The translations under genes and the position numbers were made by a program. Under the pieces are notes generated by a model that saw only the letters and a program-made list of their open reading frames with translations, did not search any database and had not been told where the DNA came from. This document shows positions 16,556 through 24,864 of a DNA stretch of 51,220 nt, piece by piece (the stretch's first letter is position 1; each line of letters opens with the position of its first letter). Origin of the DNA: Elusimicrobiota bacterium (GTDB lineage: Bacteria > Elusimicrobiota > Elusimicrobia > UBA1565 > UBA9628); NCBI GenBank assembly GCA_027452025.1, contig DAIDHI010000078.1, forward strand, positions 1 to 51,220. The letters are read 5' to 3'.

Positions 16556-18492
16556 GAGGCGAAGCCAACGGGCGCGCACGCTCCGGCCATGTGCCGTTTA
16601 TAATCGCCGTCGTAGACGAAGAGGTCGAACCAGATGAGAAAATTTATGATGCACCAGAGCGCGCGGCCGTTGTCTCGCTTGCGTTCGACGTGCTCGCGCC
16701 ATAACCGCGCTACGGCCTGGGGACGCAAAAGGCCGCAGCGTTCCAGGTGGTCCGCCGAGAAATAATACCGCGCGAGAGGCTGGAAGTCCTGGAAAAACCA
16801 AATCGAATGAGGCATCTCCAGGCCCATGTTGGACCTGCGCTCGATGCCGGGCGGCAGCAAGCCGCGAAACGCCAGTTTCTGGATGTGCCGGCCCCGGAAG
16901 CCCTTCAGCTTCAACGCCGCCGGAATGCTCGAGGCAAACTCGACGACGAAGCGGTCCATATAGGGATAGCGCGCTTCCAGGGAATGCGCGGCCAGCATCC
17001 GGTCGTTCTTCACCATGAGATCGTCGATGAAATAATACTGGAGATCGAGGGAGGAAAGCTTGTTGATCTCGTCGTCGAAGGGAAGGCTGTTGAACTGTTT
17101 TCGAAAAAGCTCGTCAGTCGGCGGCAGCCCCGTCAGGCGCAGGAGTCCCGCTTTTTCCTCTTCCCCGAGCGCTTGCCGAAAAAGCACGTGCGCGCCCACC
17201 GCGTCGCGCTCGCTGCCCTCCGCGAAGCGTTTGGCCACGAAGTCGAAGCTCAGCTTCTCATAGGAGCACGGCAGGATGCCGATGAGACGGCGGACCAGGC
17301 CGCGGATGGTCGAAGGCGCCAGGCTGCGGTAAAGGCGTCTCGCCTTCCAGGCGCGATGGGTCTCGTAAGCGTTGAAAACCTCGTCGCCCCCCTCTCCGGA
17401 AAGCAGCACCCGGACATGCCGCGAGGCCTCCCGGGCCAGGATGAACAAGGGGACGGCGGCACCGTCGCCGCTGGGTTCGTCCAGGAAGGCCATATGCGCC
17501 TTGAGGTTCGCCAGGACGTCGCGAGGCCGCACGACGATCTCATGATGAACGGGCCTCGCCCAGTCGACCAGCAGGCGCTGGTAGCGCGACTCGTCGAAGC
17601 TGGGTTCGGCGATCCTGATGGAGAACGTGTGAGTGCGTCTCGCCATTCCCAATTGGCGCAGCAAACCGAGCAGCCCGCCGGTGTCCACCCCTCCGGAAAG
17701 GGTGAGTCCGACCGGAACGTCGACGTCCATGGCGCGCTGCAAGGAATCCACGAGGAGCTCGCGCAGCCGCGCAGCCGCCGATTCTTCCGTGATTGAGCGG
17801 TCCTGGTCGAAGCGCTGGGCATGATAGCGGTGCCGGCACCAGCGCCCCGAGACCAGGTCGACCTCGAGCCATTCGCCTCCGCCTAGCTCGCGCAGGGCCG
17901 CGAATGGGGTCCGGTCCCCGGGGATGTAGGCCAACGTCATAAAGTGATGAATGGCCTCCTCATCGAGCTTCTTAGGGAAGCCGGGCACCTCGAGGAACGC
18001 CTTGATCTCCGACGCGAAATAGAGGTCGCCGGCCTGAACGGAGAAGAACAGCGGGCGCTGGCCGTAGAAGTCGCGGACAAGGTAAGCTTTGCCGCGCTCC
18101 TCGTCGTAGAGCCCGAAGGCGAACATCCCCGAAAGACGCCGCACGAAGTCGATGCCGAGCCGCCGGTAGAGAGCGAGCATGACCTCCGCATCGGAGCCCG
18201 TCCGGAAGCGATGATCGTCGTCCAGCCTAAGGCTGCGGCGCAGCTGGCGGAAATTGGTGACGGCGCCGTTATAGGCCAGGTGGACGCCACCTGAGACCAT
18301 GGGCAAAGCCGCCTCGTCTCTCAAGTCCGTGATCTTGAGGCGGACATTGCCCAGGAGGGCTCTCGGCCGCGACGAAACGCCCTGACCGTCCGGACCGCGG
18401 TGAGCCATGGCCGCCAGCATGGCGGCGACGATGCCCCGCTTTTCCGGGCTAAGGTCGCGGCCGAGCCCTAGAACGCCCGCTATGCCGCACAT
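16552..18492 (-). CDS. Asparagine synthase (glutamine-hydrolysing) family amidotransferase
   Basis: This is a 646-residue protein. The start at 18492 is fixed by Cys2 (MCGIAG), the glutaminase nucleophile exposed after Met removal. HRGPDGQG (31-38) and TGSDAEVML (98-106) are normal. The usual N-G-E is N-G-A (75-77), so a glutamine-binding acid is missing. The ATP-pyrophosphatase loop is SGGVDTGG (266-273) where most members have SGGxDS. LLSGEGGDEVF is conserved. The C-terminus, FLIWFDLFVYDGDYKRH, matches the remnant at 165-449. In glycan loci such enzymes amidate uronic acids or other carboxylates rather than making free asparagine, and the altered motifs fit a specialised use. The gene begins 13 bases after the preceding stop and is coupled to the SGNH gene by ATGA. 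Confidence 0.88.
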   Translation of the reverse strand: MCGIAGVLGLGRDLSPEKRGIVAAMLAAMAHRGPDGQGVSSRPRALLGNVRLKITDLRDEAALPMVSGGVHLAYNGAVTNFRQLRRSLRLDDDHRFRTGSDAEVMLALYRRLGIDFVRRLSGMFAFGLYDEERGKAYLVRDFYGQRPLFFSVQAGDLYFASEIKAFLEVPGFPKKLDEEAIHHFMTLAYIPGDRTPFAALRELGGGEWLEVDLVSGRWCRHRYHAQRFDQDRSITEESAAARLRELLVDSLQRAMDVDVPVGLTLSGGVDTGGLLGLLRQLGMARRTHTFSIRIAEPSFDESRYQRLLVDWARPVHHEIVVRPRDVLANLKAHMAFLDEPSGDGAAVPLFILAREASRHVRVLLSGEGGDEVFNAYETHRAWKARRLYRSLAPSTIRGLVRRLIGILPCSYEKLSFDFVAKRFAEGSERDAVGAHVLFRQALGEEEKAGLLRLTGLPPTDELFRKQFNSLPFDDEINKLSSLDLQYYFIDDLMVKNDRMLAAHSLEARYPYMDRFVVEFASSIPAALKLKGFRGRHIQKLAFRGLLPPGIERRSNMGLEMPHSIWFFQDFQPLARYYFSADHLERCGLLRPQAVARLWREHVERKRDNGRALWCIINFLIWFDLFVYDGDYKRHMAGACAPVGFAS

Positions 18493-18505
18493 CGCGACGG
18501 CCTCT

Positions 18506-20293
18506 TCATGGGCGAAATAATACCAGTCCGCCCGTGCGCCGCTTCACTTGCTCGACGAGCTCGCGCGCCGGCCGCTCCAACTGCCGGTTGCGCTCGACGA
18601 GCACCGTGTAAGCCCCGAAGGACGCGATCCGGGCCATGAACGGCTTGAGGCTGGCCAGGGCCTTGGTCGAATGCACGGCCGCCAAGAGAACGCGGTTGCC
18701 GGACAAGAAGCGCGCCAAATTGGACGGCGAGGCATCCAGCACCGATGGATGCTTCAGGATTATGTCGTCCTGCGTCGCCGTCTGGACGTAGGGCCGGTCA
18801 AAGAGAACACGGTCGGACGGCAGAATGGGCCGGTCCGCGTCGAAGGGCGCCGGCGGAGGATCGAGGAGCAGGAACATCGTGGACTCCCAGAACCGACCGC
18901 CGAACTTGCGCTCGCTGGGATAGGTCTCGATGAGAAGACGATCGGACTTTCCCCAAAATCCGGACCGCTCGGCCGCCCTGAGCCAGCAGCACGTGCGCAC
19001 TAACCCTACATGAAAATTGCTCGCTCTGATCTCCGCGTTGGGAAATCCGGCCAGGTCAAAGCATAGGAAGGCGGCGCCCAAGGCCGCCGTGGCCGCCAGC
19101 CGCTGTCGTCTTGGCCAGGACTTGGTCCACCGAAGAGCTCCGAGGGCCGCCACGGGGCTCAAGAAAAGCCCGGCGACCGCGAAGTGGGTGAAGTGACAGA
19201 AGGGCGCCAGCCGACCGAAGGAGAACAGCGGCGCCATTGAGGCGAAAAGCAGGGCCGGAACCGCCAAATAAGCGGCCAAAATCCGATCGGCCCGGCGCTC
19301 CCAAAGAAGGTCGACGGCGCAAAGAGCCAGCAGCGATTCCAACGGAAAGCGCACGATGAGCTCGCACGCCGGCGCCAGGAAGCCGGCCACCGATGCTGGC
19401 ACTGGGCTCGTCGTCAGCAGACGCCATACCGGATGAGATCCAAATCCGATCGACCGCAGCACCAGGAAGGACGGTATGATCTGCTGCGCTCCATAAACGT
19501 GATGCGCGAGGTCTTCCTTAAAGGCGAAATGGAAGGGCTCGCCGAACCGCTGATACTGGTTCCAAAGCCAAAAGGCCGGGAAGGCGGAAACGGCCGCCGC
19601 GGACGCCAAGGCGAATCGACGGCCCAGGCGAGGCCGCCGGCGCAGCTGGTCCCAGACCAGCACCGCCAGAAAGGCCAGGGCCAAGCTCCAATCCTCATAC
19701 CGCGCCGTCGTCCCTGCGCCTAGGCAGACGCTGGCCGCGAGAGCGTCAATCTGCCTTCCGTCCTTCAGGAACCGGATGATGAAAAGGGTCGCCGTCATCA
19801 CAGACAATTCCGAAAAGCAGAATTCCAACGTGGAGATGGAGCCGAAAAGGAGCGACGACGGATGAAAACCGGCCAGCGCCGCCGCCAGCAGGGCAGCCTC
19901 CGGAGGTTCGGGGAAGACTTCGCGGCATAGCAGATAAGTGACGAACATCACCGCCGCCGAAATCAGCAGACCCTCGAGGACAGGCGTCAATAGCCAGTCG
20001 CGAACCACGGCGTGTCCCGCCGCCAAGAGCCAGAAACTGGCGGGAAGAACCTCGGGGTGCGGGATCAGCGTCGGATGGCGCAGCCAGCGCCGAGTATAGA
20101 GGACATTGTAGCAATCGTCGCCGAAAACGGCGGTAAAGCCGCTGTTCAAGCGCACGAACGCCCAAGTCATCAGGGCTCGCAACGCGATCAAGCCGCCCAA
20201 GCCCGCCCACCGCCACCGGCCATCGGTCGATTGCCGAGAGGCCCCCCCCGTTAAAGGAGGCGCGTCGCGGCGGGCCGGCGCTATACCAGCCAT
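18506..20293 (-). CDS. GT-C type membrane glycosyltransferase (paralogue of 12176-13870)
   Basis: This is a 595-residue protein. I start it at ATG 20293, 13 bases inside the previous radical SAM gene; GTG 20314 is an alternative. The first helix (GLIALRALMTWAFVRL) leads to FTAVFGDDCYNVLYTRRWL, the same D-D loop as the 12176 paralogue. About ten more helices follow, for example LISAAVMFVTYLLCREVF and ALLAAALAGFHPSSLLFGS. The C-terminal soluble part includes VLFDRPYVQTATQDD and VLLAAVHSTKALASLKPF. The shared loop and C-terminal domain show duplication, while sequence divergence suggests different donors or acceptors. As a polytopic inner-membrane enzyme it probably uses an undecaprenyl-phosphate sugar. 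Confidence 0.78.
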   Translation of the reverse strand: MAGIAPARRDAPPLTGGASRQSTDGRWRWAGLGGLIALRALMTWAFVRLNSGFTAVFGDDCYNVLYTRRWLRHPTLIPHPEVLPASFWLLAAGHAVVRDWLLTPVLEGLLISAAVMFVTYLLCREVFPEPPEAALLAAALAGFHPSSLLFGSISTLEFCFSELSVMTATLFIIRFLKDGRQIDALAASVCLGAGTTARYEDWSLALAFLAVLVWDQLRRRPRLGRRFALASAAAVSAFPAFWLWNQYQRFGEPFHFAFKEDLAHHVYGAQQIIPSFLVLRSIGFGSHPVWRLLTTSPVPASVAGFLAPACELIVRFPLESLLALCAVDLLWERRADRILAAYLAVPALLFASMAPLFSFGRLAPFCHFTHFAVAGLFLSPVAALGALRWTKSWPRRQRLAATAALGAAFLCFDLAGFPNAEIRASNFHVGLVRTCCWLRAAERSGFWGKSDRLLIETYPSERKFGGRFWESTMFLLLDPPPAPFDADRPILPSDRVLFDRPYVQTATQDDIILKHPSVLDASPSNLARFLSGNRVLLAAVHSTKALASLKPFMARIASFGAYTVLVERNRQLERPARELVEQVKRRTGGLVLFRP

Positions 20294-21108
20294 TGGGACT
20301 CGTACGGGCACCAAGATTGGGCGCAGACCCTGGGACCGTCAAAGAGCTCGAAGTCCTCATCCAGGAAATTGCCGACCTGCTTGTCTTTATAGACGCTGCA
20401 GCGGTCCACGCTTCCGTCGCCGCGGATCATGGCGTAGTGGTGACCGGCGCGGCAAAGCTTGCCCTGCGGCGAGAGCTCCTTGAGCTGGAACTCGAGCTTT
20501 TGGCGCGGGTCGTTCTTGTTAGGCGAGAGCTCCTCGATGAGCCGCTTTTCCCGCTCATCGTTGCCGATGTCCATGTCCTCGACCACCGGAAGCGGGACTA
20601 AGGCGAGGCCCCCGCGAGCGAATCTCTCGCGATAGCCTGCCATTTCCGGGATTTGGGCGCGCGAGGCCACGTAATAGACGGCCGCCCCCTCGGGGCGGCT
20701 GGGCAGATAATCCTTGACGTAAACCGCCTTTTCGAAAAACTCCTCAAACCGGGCGAACGACGGGTGGAAGGACGCGGCGACGCGCAAGACGTCGTTGCCG
20801 ACCGCCGGAACGAGCCGGCGAACGTCCCATGAAAGGTTGGTGCAGACGTCTACGGTGTGCAGCCGGGTCAAGGCCCGCACCAAATTATAGAAATCCGGAT
20901 AGCGGGAGGGCTCTCCCCCGGACATGTATATGTAACAGCGTCCGTATTTGCGCCGGACGCGTTCCCAGGCCCCTATCCACTCCTCGACGGTGAGGTTGAG
21001 CTTGGTCGGCTGGTCCCAGACCGTGCAGTACGGGCAGCGGTAGTTGCAGACATAGGTGATGTCCCAGCCGAACGTGATCTTGTGCAGATGGTTGATATTT
21101 TCGGCCAT
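20281..21108 (-). CDS. Short radical SAM protein with C-terminal auxiliary-cluster Cys
   Basis: This is a 275-residue protein. The core reads W-D-I-T-Y-V-CNYRCPYC (residues ~15-28), with the CxxxCxxC 4Fe-4S/SAM site very near the N-terminus. MSGGEPSRYPDF is the G-G-E SAM-contact motif, and RVAASFHPS the substrate-side strand. The tail has LCRAGHHYAMIRGDGSVDRC and then C-x5-C (VCAQSWC), a SPASM/twitch-like set for a second cluster. The genes at 22869 and 26808 are paralogues with the same layout: W...CN.RC.YC, YGRC, GEP..YP, FHP, C.AG. It starts one base after the stop of the B12-type gene at 21110, so the two probably act together. The reaction is unknown; SPASM-type enzymes commonly modify peptides but not exclusively. 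Confidence 0.88.
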   Translation of the reverse strand: MAENINHLHKITFGWDITYVCNYRCPYCTVWDQPTKLNLTVEEWIGAWERVRRKYGRCYIYMSGGEPSRYPDFYNLVRALTRLHTVDVCTNLSWDVRRLVPAVGNDVLRVAASFHPSFARFEEFFEKAVYVKDYLPSRPEGAAVYYVASRAQIPEMAGYRERFARGGLALVPLPVVEDMDIGNDEREKRLIEELSPNKNDPRQKLEFQLKELSPQGKLCRAGHHYAMIRGDGSVDRCSVYKDKQVGNFLDEDFELFDGPRVCAQSWCPYESQWLV

Positions 21109-21109
21109 C

Positions 21110-22519
21110 TCAGCGGCAGTACGGGACCTCGTCGGTCATCTGATGCTCGGTGACGGTCTTGACCCGGCTGTAAGGCCCGAATTCTCCGATGCCCTCATCG
21201 ACGAGGAATTGGTTGAATCGCTTGATGCGCGCCTGTCGCGTCTCATGGTCGCTGCCCGGAGCCGTCCAACTCACGCCGCTGGCGGTAGGACCCGGGACGA
21301 TGCCGAAACGCTCAGGATGCTGGTGCATCGGCGTCCCGTCGTTGAGGGTCAGCTCGCTGGGAAAGCCCACGAAGTCGATGGACGCCTTGTTCTCCTTGAG
21401 GAACCGCATCGTGGCGTCGATGTCATCGTCGGTCTCGCCCGGAAAGCCCAGGATGATATTGAGGGATACCTCGATGCCCGCTTCGTGGGCGTCGTGGATG
21501 CAGCGCGCCGCCTGCTCCAAGACGAATCCCTTCTTCATCTTGTTGATGATCTCCTGCGAGCCGTACTCCAGGCCATAGTTCAGGTTGCGGCAACCGGCCT
21601 TGGCCATCTTGAGGATGAATTGCCCCGACATCTCGGGCCTCAGCAGCGCTTGGCCGCCCCAGCCGATGCGCAAGCCGTCGGCGATGATGAGATCGCAGAG
21701 CTCATCGAGCTGCTTGATGTTTTGGTTGAGCGCCGCCACGTCGATCTCGAAATGAGTGACTGCCGGGTAGCGCTCAAGCTGCCGTTTGAGCTCGCCGAAG
21801 ATGGCCGGCGCCTTGCGGTGGCGATAGGAATCCCAGTCCGCGTGCACGTTGCAGAATTCGCAGTGTCGTATGCATCCTCGGTTAAACGAGATAGGCAGTG
21901 TCGTCTTAAGATAATAGCGTTCAAGCGGGAAATCGCTGAAGTCCGGATCAGGAATAGAGTCTAAATCGGCGATCTCCGGTCGCGCGGCAGCGCAGCGGAC
22001 CTCCCTGCCCCGCCGATAGAAGGTGCCCGCGCATTCGCCGCTCCGTTCGCCACGCGCCGTCTTTTCAACGATCTCGAGCAGCGCTTGTTCCCCTTCCCCG
22101 CGCACCAGGTAATCCACGGCCGGATTGTGCATCAGCAGCCGTTCTCGATGAAAGTTGACGTGGGGGCCGCCGAGGACGATCACGCAGCGCGGGTCGCGCG
22201 CCTTGATCATTCGCGCCATCGCCATCGTGACCTTCTCGGTGGAATGCCACAGCGAGAACCCGACGACGCCAGGAGCGCCCTCAAGAATCCGGTCGCACCA
22301 GCCTTCGACGGTCGCGCGGTTCTCCTCGACGTAGCGTCGGGCAAACGCCTCGTCCTGCCAGATCGTTTCATTATCGTCGCATGGAATCGGGCCCAGGACA
22401 TTGGTGTCGAAAGCGGCCACCTCGTGGCCCCGCGCCCGGAGATAGGCGGCAAGGTAACCCATGCCGATGAGCGGGCAGCGCCTGAAAAGCATCGGGGCGA
22501 CGACGAGAGCGGTCTTCAT
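21110..22519 (-). CDS. B12-binding-domain radical SAM protein
   Basis: This is a 469-residue protein. The N-terminal domain (MKTALVVAPMLFRRCP, GMGYLAAYLRARGHEVAAFD) has D-T-N where classical cobalamin proteins have DxH. It continues with VIVLGGPHVNFHRER and VDYLVRGEGEQALLEI. The radical SAM barrel follows: GCIRHCEFC (CxxxCxxC near residue 217), LNYGLEYGSQEII and IILGFPGETDDDI. The C-terminal part has VSWTAPGSDHETRQARIKRFNQF, matching the W.S..G.NDY..R..R...F block of the paralogues at 24865 and 30883. The ATG at 22519 overlaps the stop of the metallo-beta-lactamase-like gene (ATGA). It is probably a methyltransferase or other B12/SAM radical enzyme; the substrate is unknown. Confidence 0.88.
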   Translation of the reverse strand: MKTALVVAPMLFRRCPLIGMGYLAAYLRARGHEVAAFDTNVLGPIPCDDNETIWQDEAFARRYVEENRATVEGWCDRILEGAPGVVGFSLWHSTEKVTMAMARMIKARDPRCVIVLGGPHVNFHRERLLMHNPAVDYLVRGEGEQALLEIVEKTARGERSGECAGTFYRRGREVRCAAARPEIADLDSIPDPDFSDFPLERYYLKTTLPISFNRGCIRHCEFCNVHADWDSYRHRKAPAIFGELKRQLERYPAVTHFEIDVAALNQNIKQLDELCDLIIADGLRIGWGGQALLRPEMSGQFILKMAKAGCRNLNYGLEYGSQEIINKMKKGFVLEQAARCIHDAHEAGIEVSLNIILGFPGETDDDIDATMRFLKENKASIDFVGFPSELTLNDGTPMHQHPERFGIVPGPTASGVSWTAPGSDHETRQARIKRFNQFLVDEGIGEFGPYSRVKTVTEHQMTDEVPYCR

Positions 22520-22872
22520 CCAGGTTTATCCGGATGACGCAGCACGGCCCCGTCGACCGTCAGGAGGAAGCCGCCGTCTTCCGTCAGATCGACGAGGACG
22601 CCGAGGACGCTGCGCGGCTGACCGAAGCGCAGGGGCATCTGGTTGAGCCGGAAGCTGGCCACGCAATCCTTGGGGCCGCAAACGATGGTGGACGGCGTCG
22701 AAAGCGCCTCGACCGCCGCCGTGCAGGCGCCGTCTGCGCGAGCCGGCGTCAGCAAGACGAGGTCGGCCTTGGGCAGGCCGTCGACGGGCCCTTCGGGGTC
22801 GATATAGATCGTCAGGCCGCCCTCGATGAGGACGCCGGAGCGGCCTACGGCGCGTCTGCGAGGCTCGTTCAC
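22516..22872 (-). CDS. Metallo-beta-lactamase-fold-like protein lacking the metal ligands
   Basis: This is a 118-residue protein. I start it at GTG 22872, which overlaps the upstream stop (GTGA). Residues ~12-50 read SGVLIEGGLTIYIDPEG then PKADLVLLTPARADG, which tracks the opening of UlaG/YtnP-type metallo-beta-lactamase proteins (hVLIEh..hTIYIDP....PKADhVLLTHxHxDH). Here the T-H-x-H-x-D-H metal motif is T-P-A-R-A-D-G, with all three His lost. The C-terminal half (STIVCGPKDCVASFRL, FLLTVDGAVLRHP) continues the fold but is about half the normal length. It is therefore either a non-catalytic partner or a decayed relic. The intact frame and tight overlaps with radical SAM genes on both sides argue for a kept function, perhaps substrate or peptide binding. 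Confidence 0.6.
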   Translation of the reverse strand: MNEPRRRAVGRSGVLIEGGLTIYIDPEGPVDGLPKADLVLLTPARADGACTAAVEALSTPSTIVCGPKDCVASFRLNQMPLRFGQPRSVLGVLVDLTEDGGFLLTVDGAVLRHPDKPG

Positions 22873-23717
22873 GGCAGCCAAGCCCCCGCCTGCTCCGGCG
22901 CCCTCTCGTCGGGAATGACCTTCCACTCGTCGCACGGGCAGAACTCGACGTCGCAGGGCATCGGCTCCTTCATGAGGGTAAAACCGGGATCGAAGAAATC
23001 CCCGACCAGATAGCGGTCGCCGATCTGTCCGCAGCGCGCCACTTTGCCGGTGGGCAAAAGCAGCCCCGAGCGGTTTCCGGCCGTGCAGACGCGCCCCTTC
23101 GGCCGCTTGCTGTCGATCCAGTCCTCCGACAGCCCCAGGATCTTCTTCTGCTCGGCGTCGTATTGGTCGGGAAAGCGCCGGCCCTCGAACTCGCCCACGA
23201 AGGGGATCACCTTCAGGCTCTCTCCGATCTCCTGGAAGCGCCGGATGTAGCCCGGCAGGTCCTTGAGGAAGGGCGGCCAGGCGACGAAGTTGATGCAGCC
23301 GATGTCGGCCTTATGATCGCGCAGGAACCGCACGGTCTTGAGGAAGTCCTCGATCGCATGATACTGCGGATGGAAGCTGATCGAAATCGAGATCTTCGCC
23401 GGGTCGCAGCGCTTGACGAACTCCTCGAGGTGGAGAGAAGTATTGGTCGTGACGTTGATGGGCCAATGCAGCGCGGAGATGCGCACGAGCAGTTCGACGA
23501 AGTTCGGGTAAGCGAAGGGCTCGCCGCCGTTGATCGTCAAAAAGCAGCGCCCGTAGAGTTCATGGATGCGGTTCCAATGCGCCATCCACTGATCGACGGT
23601 TTGGTAGACGTTGCGCTTGCCGTATTCCGCCCAATGTTCGTCAAAGAAGCAATAGGTGCACCGATAGTTGCAGCTCCAATGGGTGTTCCAAGTGAAGCGC
23701 ACCTGCGGCTGGCTCAT
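22869..23717 (-). CDS. Short radical SAM protein with C-terminal auxiliary-cluster Cys
   Basis: This is a 282-residue protein from ATG 23717, which overlaps the upstream stop (ATGA). The much longer open frame to 23951 is antisense-type noise. The core has RFTWNTHWSCNYRCTYC (CxxxCxxC), the YGRCF and INGGEPFAYPNF motifs, SISISFHPQ, and a tail with VCTAGNRSGLLLPTGKVARC followed by the C-x4-C-x-C of PCDVEFCPC. The tail Cys set fits one auxiliary Fe-S cluster. It is a paralogue of 20281-21108 and 26808-27743. It sits between a SPASM-type enzyme (23714) and the degenerate metallo-beta-lactamase protein, and is coupled to both, so it probably works with them on one substrate. Confidence 0.88.
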   Translation of the reverse strand: MSQPQVRFTWNTHWSCNYRCTYCFFDEHWAEYGKRNVYQTVDQWMAHWNRIHELYGRCFLTINGGEPFAYPNFVELLVRISALHWPINVTTNTSLHLEEFVKRCDPAKISISISFHPQYHAIEDFLKTVRFLRDHKADIGCINFVAWPPFLKDLPGYIRRFQEIGESLKVIPFVGEFEGRRFPDQYDAEQKKILGLSEDWIDSKRPKGRVCTAGNRSGLLLPTGKVARCGQIGDRYLVGDFFDPGFTLMKEPMPCDVEFCPCDEWKVIPDERAPEQAGAWLP

Positions 23718-24859
23718 GGCTTTCGCAGCGCCTCGTTGTATTCCTTGACGATCTGCTGGGGATCCTTGTGGCGGTGAATGACGTGGGAACGCCAGTCGTT
23801 GATGCCGATGGGGTTGTGCCGAGGGCAGGTCTGCAGGCAGCCGGTGCGGTCGCGCAAGGCGCGGCGAATGGCCCGGTAGTGCGGGCCGTTCCAGATGTCC
23901 CAGAAGCCCTTCTCCGTCAGGCTCTCGTTGAAGTTGCCGTAAACGTCGCAAGGGAGGATCCGGCCGTCCACGTTGAACATCATCTGGTGCCAGGGCTCGC
24001 TGCAGCAGTCCGGCTGCTGAAACTGTCCCGGCTCCATGCCGAACTTGTGAGGCAGGGAGAGCGGCATGCCGATCTCCTCGGCCACCTTGCGCGCTTCCTC
24101 TATATAGCGGTTGGCCAAGTCCTGACGAAAATAGAGGGAAAGATACTTCTGCTGCGCCTCGTAGATGTAGAAGTAGCCGGCCATGCAGCGGTCGGCGCCC
24201 ATCTCCTTGGCGAAGCGCACGAACTCCGGCAGCTTCTCCACGTTCATGGTCGTCATCACGAACATGAAATTGACCGTCAAATGAGGGCTCTTGCGCCGCA
24301 GGTCCATGAGGTGCTTGACGTTGCCCATGACGCGGTCGAAGGCGTTGTAGCGCATCATGAGCTTGTGCGTTTCCTCATCGCTGGCGTGCAGCGAGAGCTG
24401 GAGCTGATAGCGGCTCTGGCCGCTGGCCATGAGGTCCACGATCTCGGGCTTGAGGTGGGAAGCGTTGGTGGCTATGTATTTCTCGACGTGCGGGAATTCC
24501 CTGTTGAAATAGCGCAGGATGCGCGGCGAGTCCGGCAGCCCCAGGAACTCCCCCGACCCGGTCAGGATCACGCGCTCGGCCCGGCGCAGCACGGGCGTCA
24601 TCTGATCTGCGAACTTCTCGAGATAGTCGTCGAGCCGGAATATGGGGTAGTCGTAGCCCTTGGAGCAGAAGACGCAGTCGGCGTTGCAGACGGCGTTGAT
24701 CTGGATGAAGATCGCGCGCGGAGAGCTTGACAGGATCACGCGGCGCTCCAGCCACTCGCTCTCATTGAGACGGAGATTGGCGCTCTGGAGGTCCTTGAGC
24801 GCCCGGTATTTCCGCTGCGAGAAGGCGGTCGCGGCCGATTCGGTCGTGGCGATGGTCAT
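23714..24859 (-). CDS. Radical SAM protein with SPASM-like C-terminal domain (paralogue of 29675-30883)
   Basis: This is a 381-residue protein starting at ATG 24859, six bases after the previous stop. The N-terminal ~45 residues (SQRKYRALKDLQSANLRLNE) precede FIQINAVCNADCVFC, the CxxxCxxC site. VILTGSGEFLGLPD replaces the usual G-G-E with G-S-G-E. QLQLSLHASDEETH and FMFVMTTMNVEKLPEF are barrel strands. The tail has DCCSEPWHQMMFNVDGRILPC, GFWDIWNGPHYRAIRRAL and CLQTCPRHN, a SPASM-type cluster-binding pattern with the W-N-G-x-x-(Y/F) helix. The paralogue at 29675 shares RLN..E...R, the AVCNA.C.FC site, the TG.GE motif, QxS(L/V)HAS and IWNG. Such enzymes commonly act on peptides or proteins, but no precursor gene is seen. 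Confidence 0.87.
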   Translation of the reverse strand: MTIATTESAATAFSQRKYRALKDLQSANLRLNESEWLERRVILSSSPRAIFIQINAVCNADCVFCSKGYDYPIFRLDDYLEKFADQMTPVLRRAERVILTGSGEFLGLPDSPRILRYFNREFPHVEKYIATNASHLKPEIVDLMASGQSRYQLQLSLHASDEETHKLMMRYNAFDRVMGNVKHLMDLRRKSPHLTVNFMFVMTTMNVEKLPEFVRFAKEMGADRCMAGYFYIYEAQQKYLSLYFRQDLANRYIEEARKVAEEIGMPLSLPHKFGMEPGQFQQPDCCSEPWHQMMFNVDGRILPCDVYGNFNESLTEKGFWDIWNGPHYRAIRRALRDRTGCLQTCPRHNPIGINDWRSHVIHRHKDPQQIVKEYNEALRKP

Positions 24860-24864
24860 GGTCG

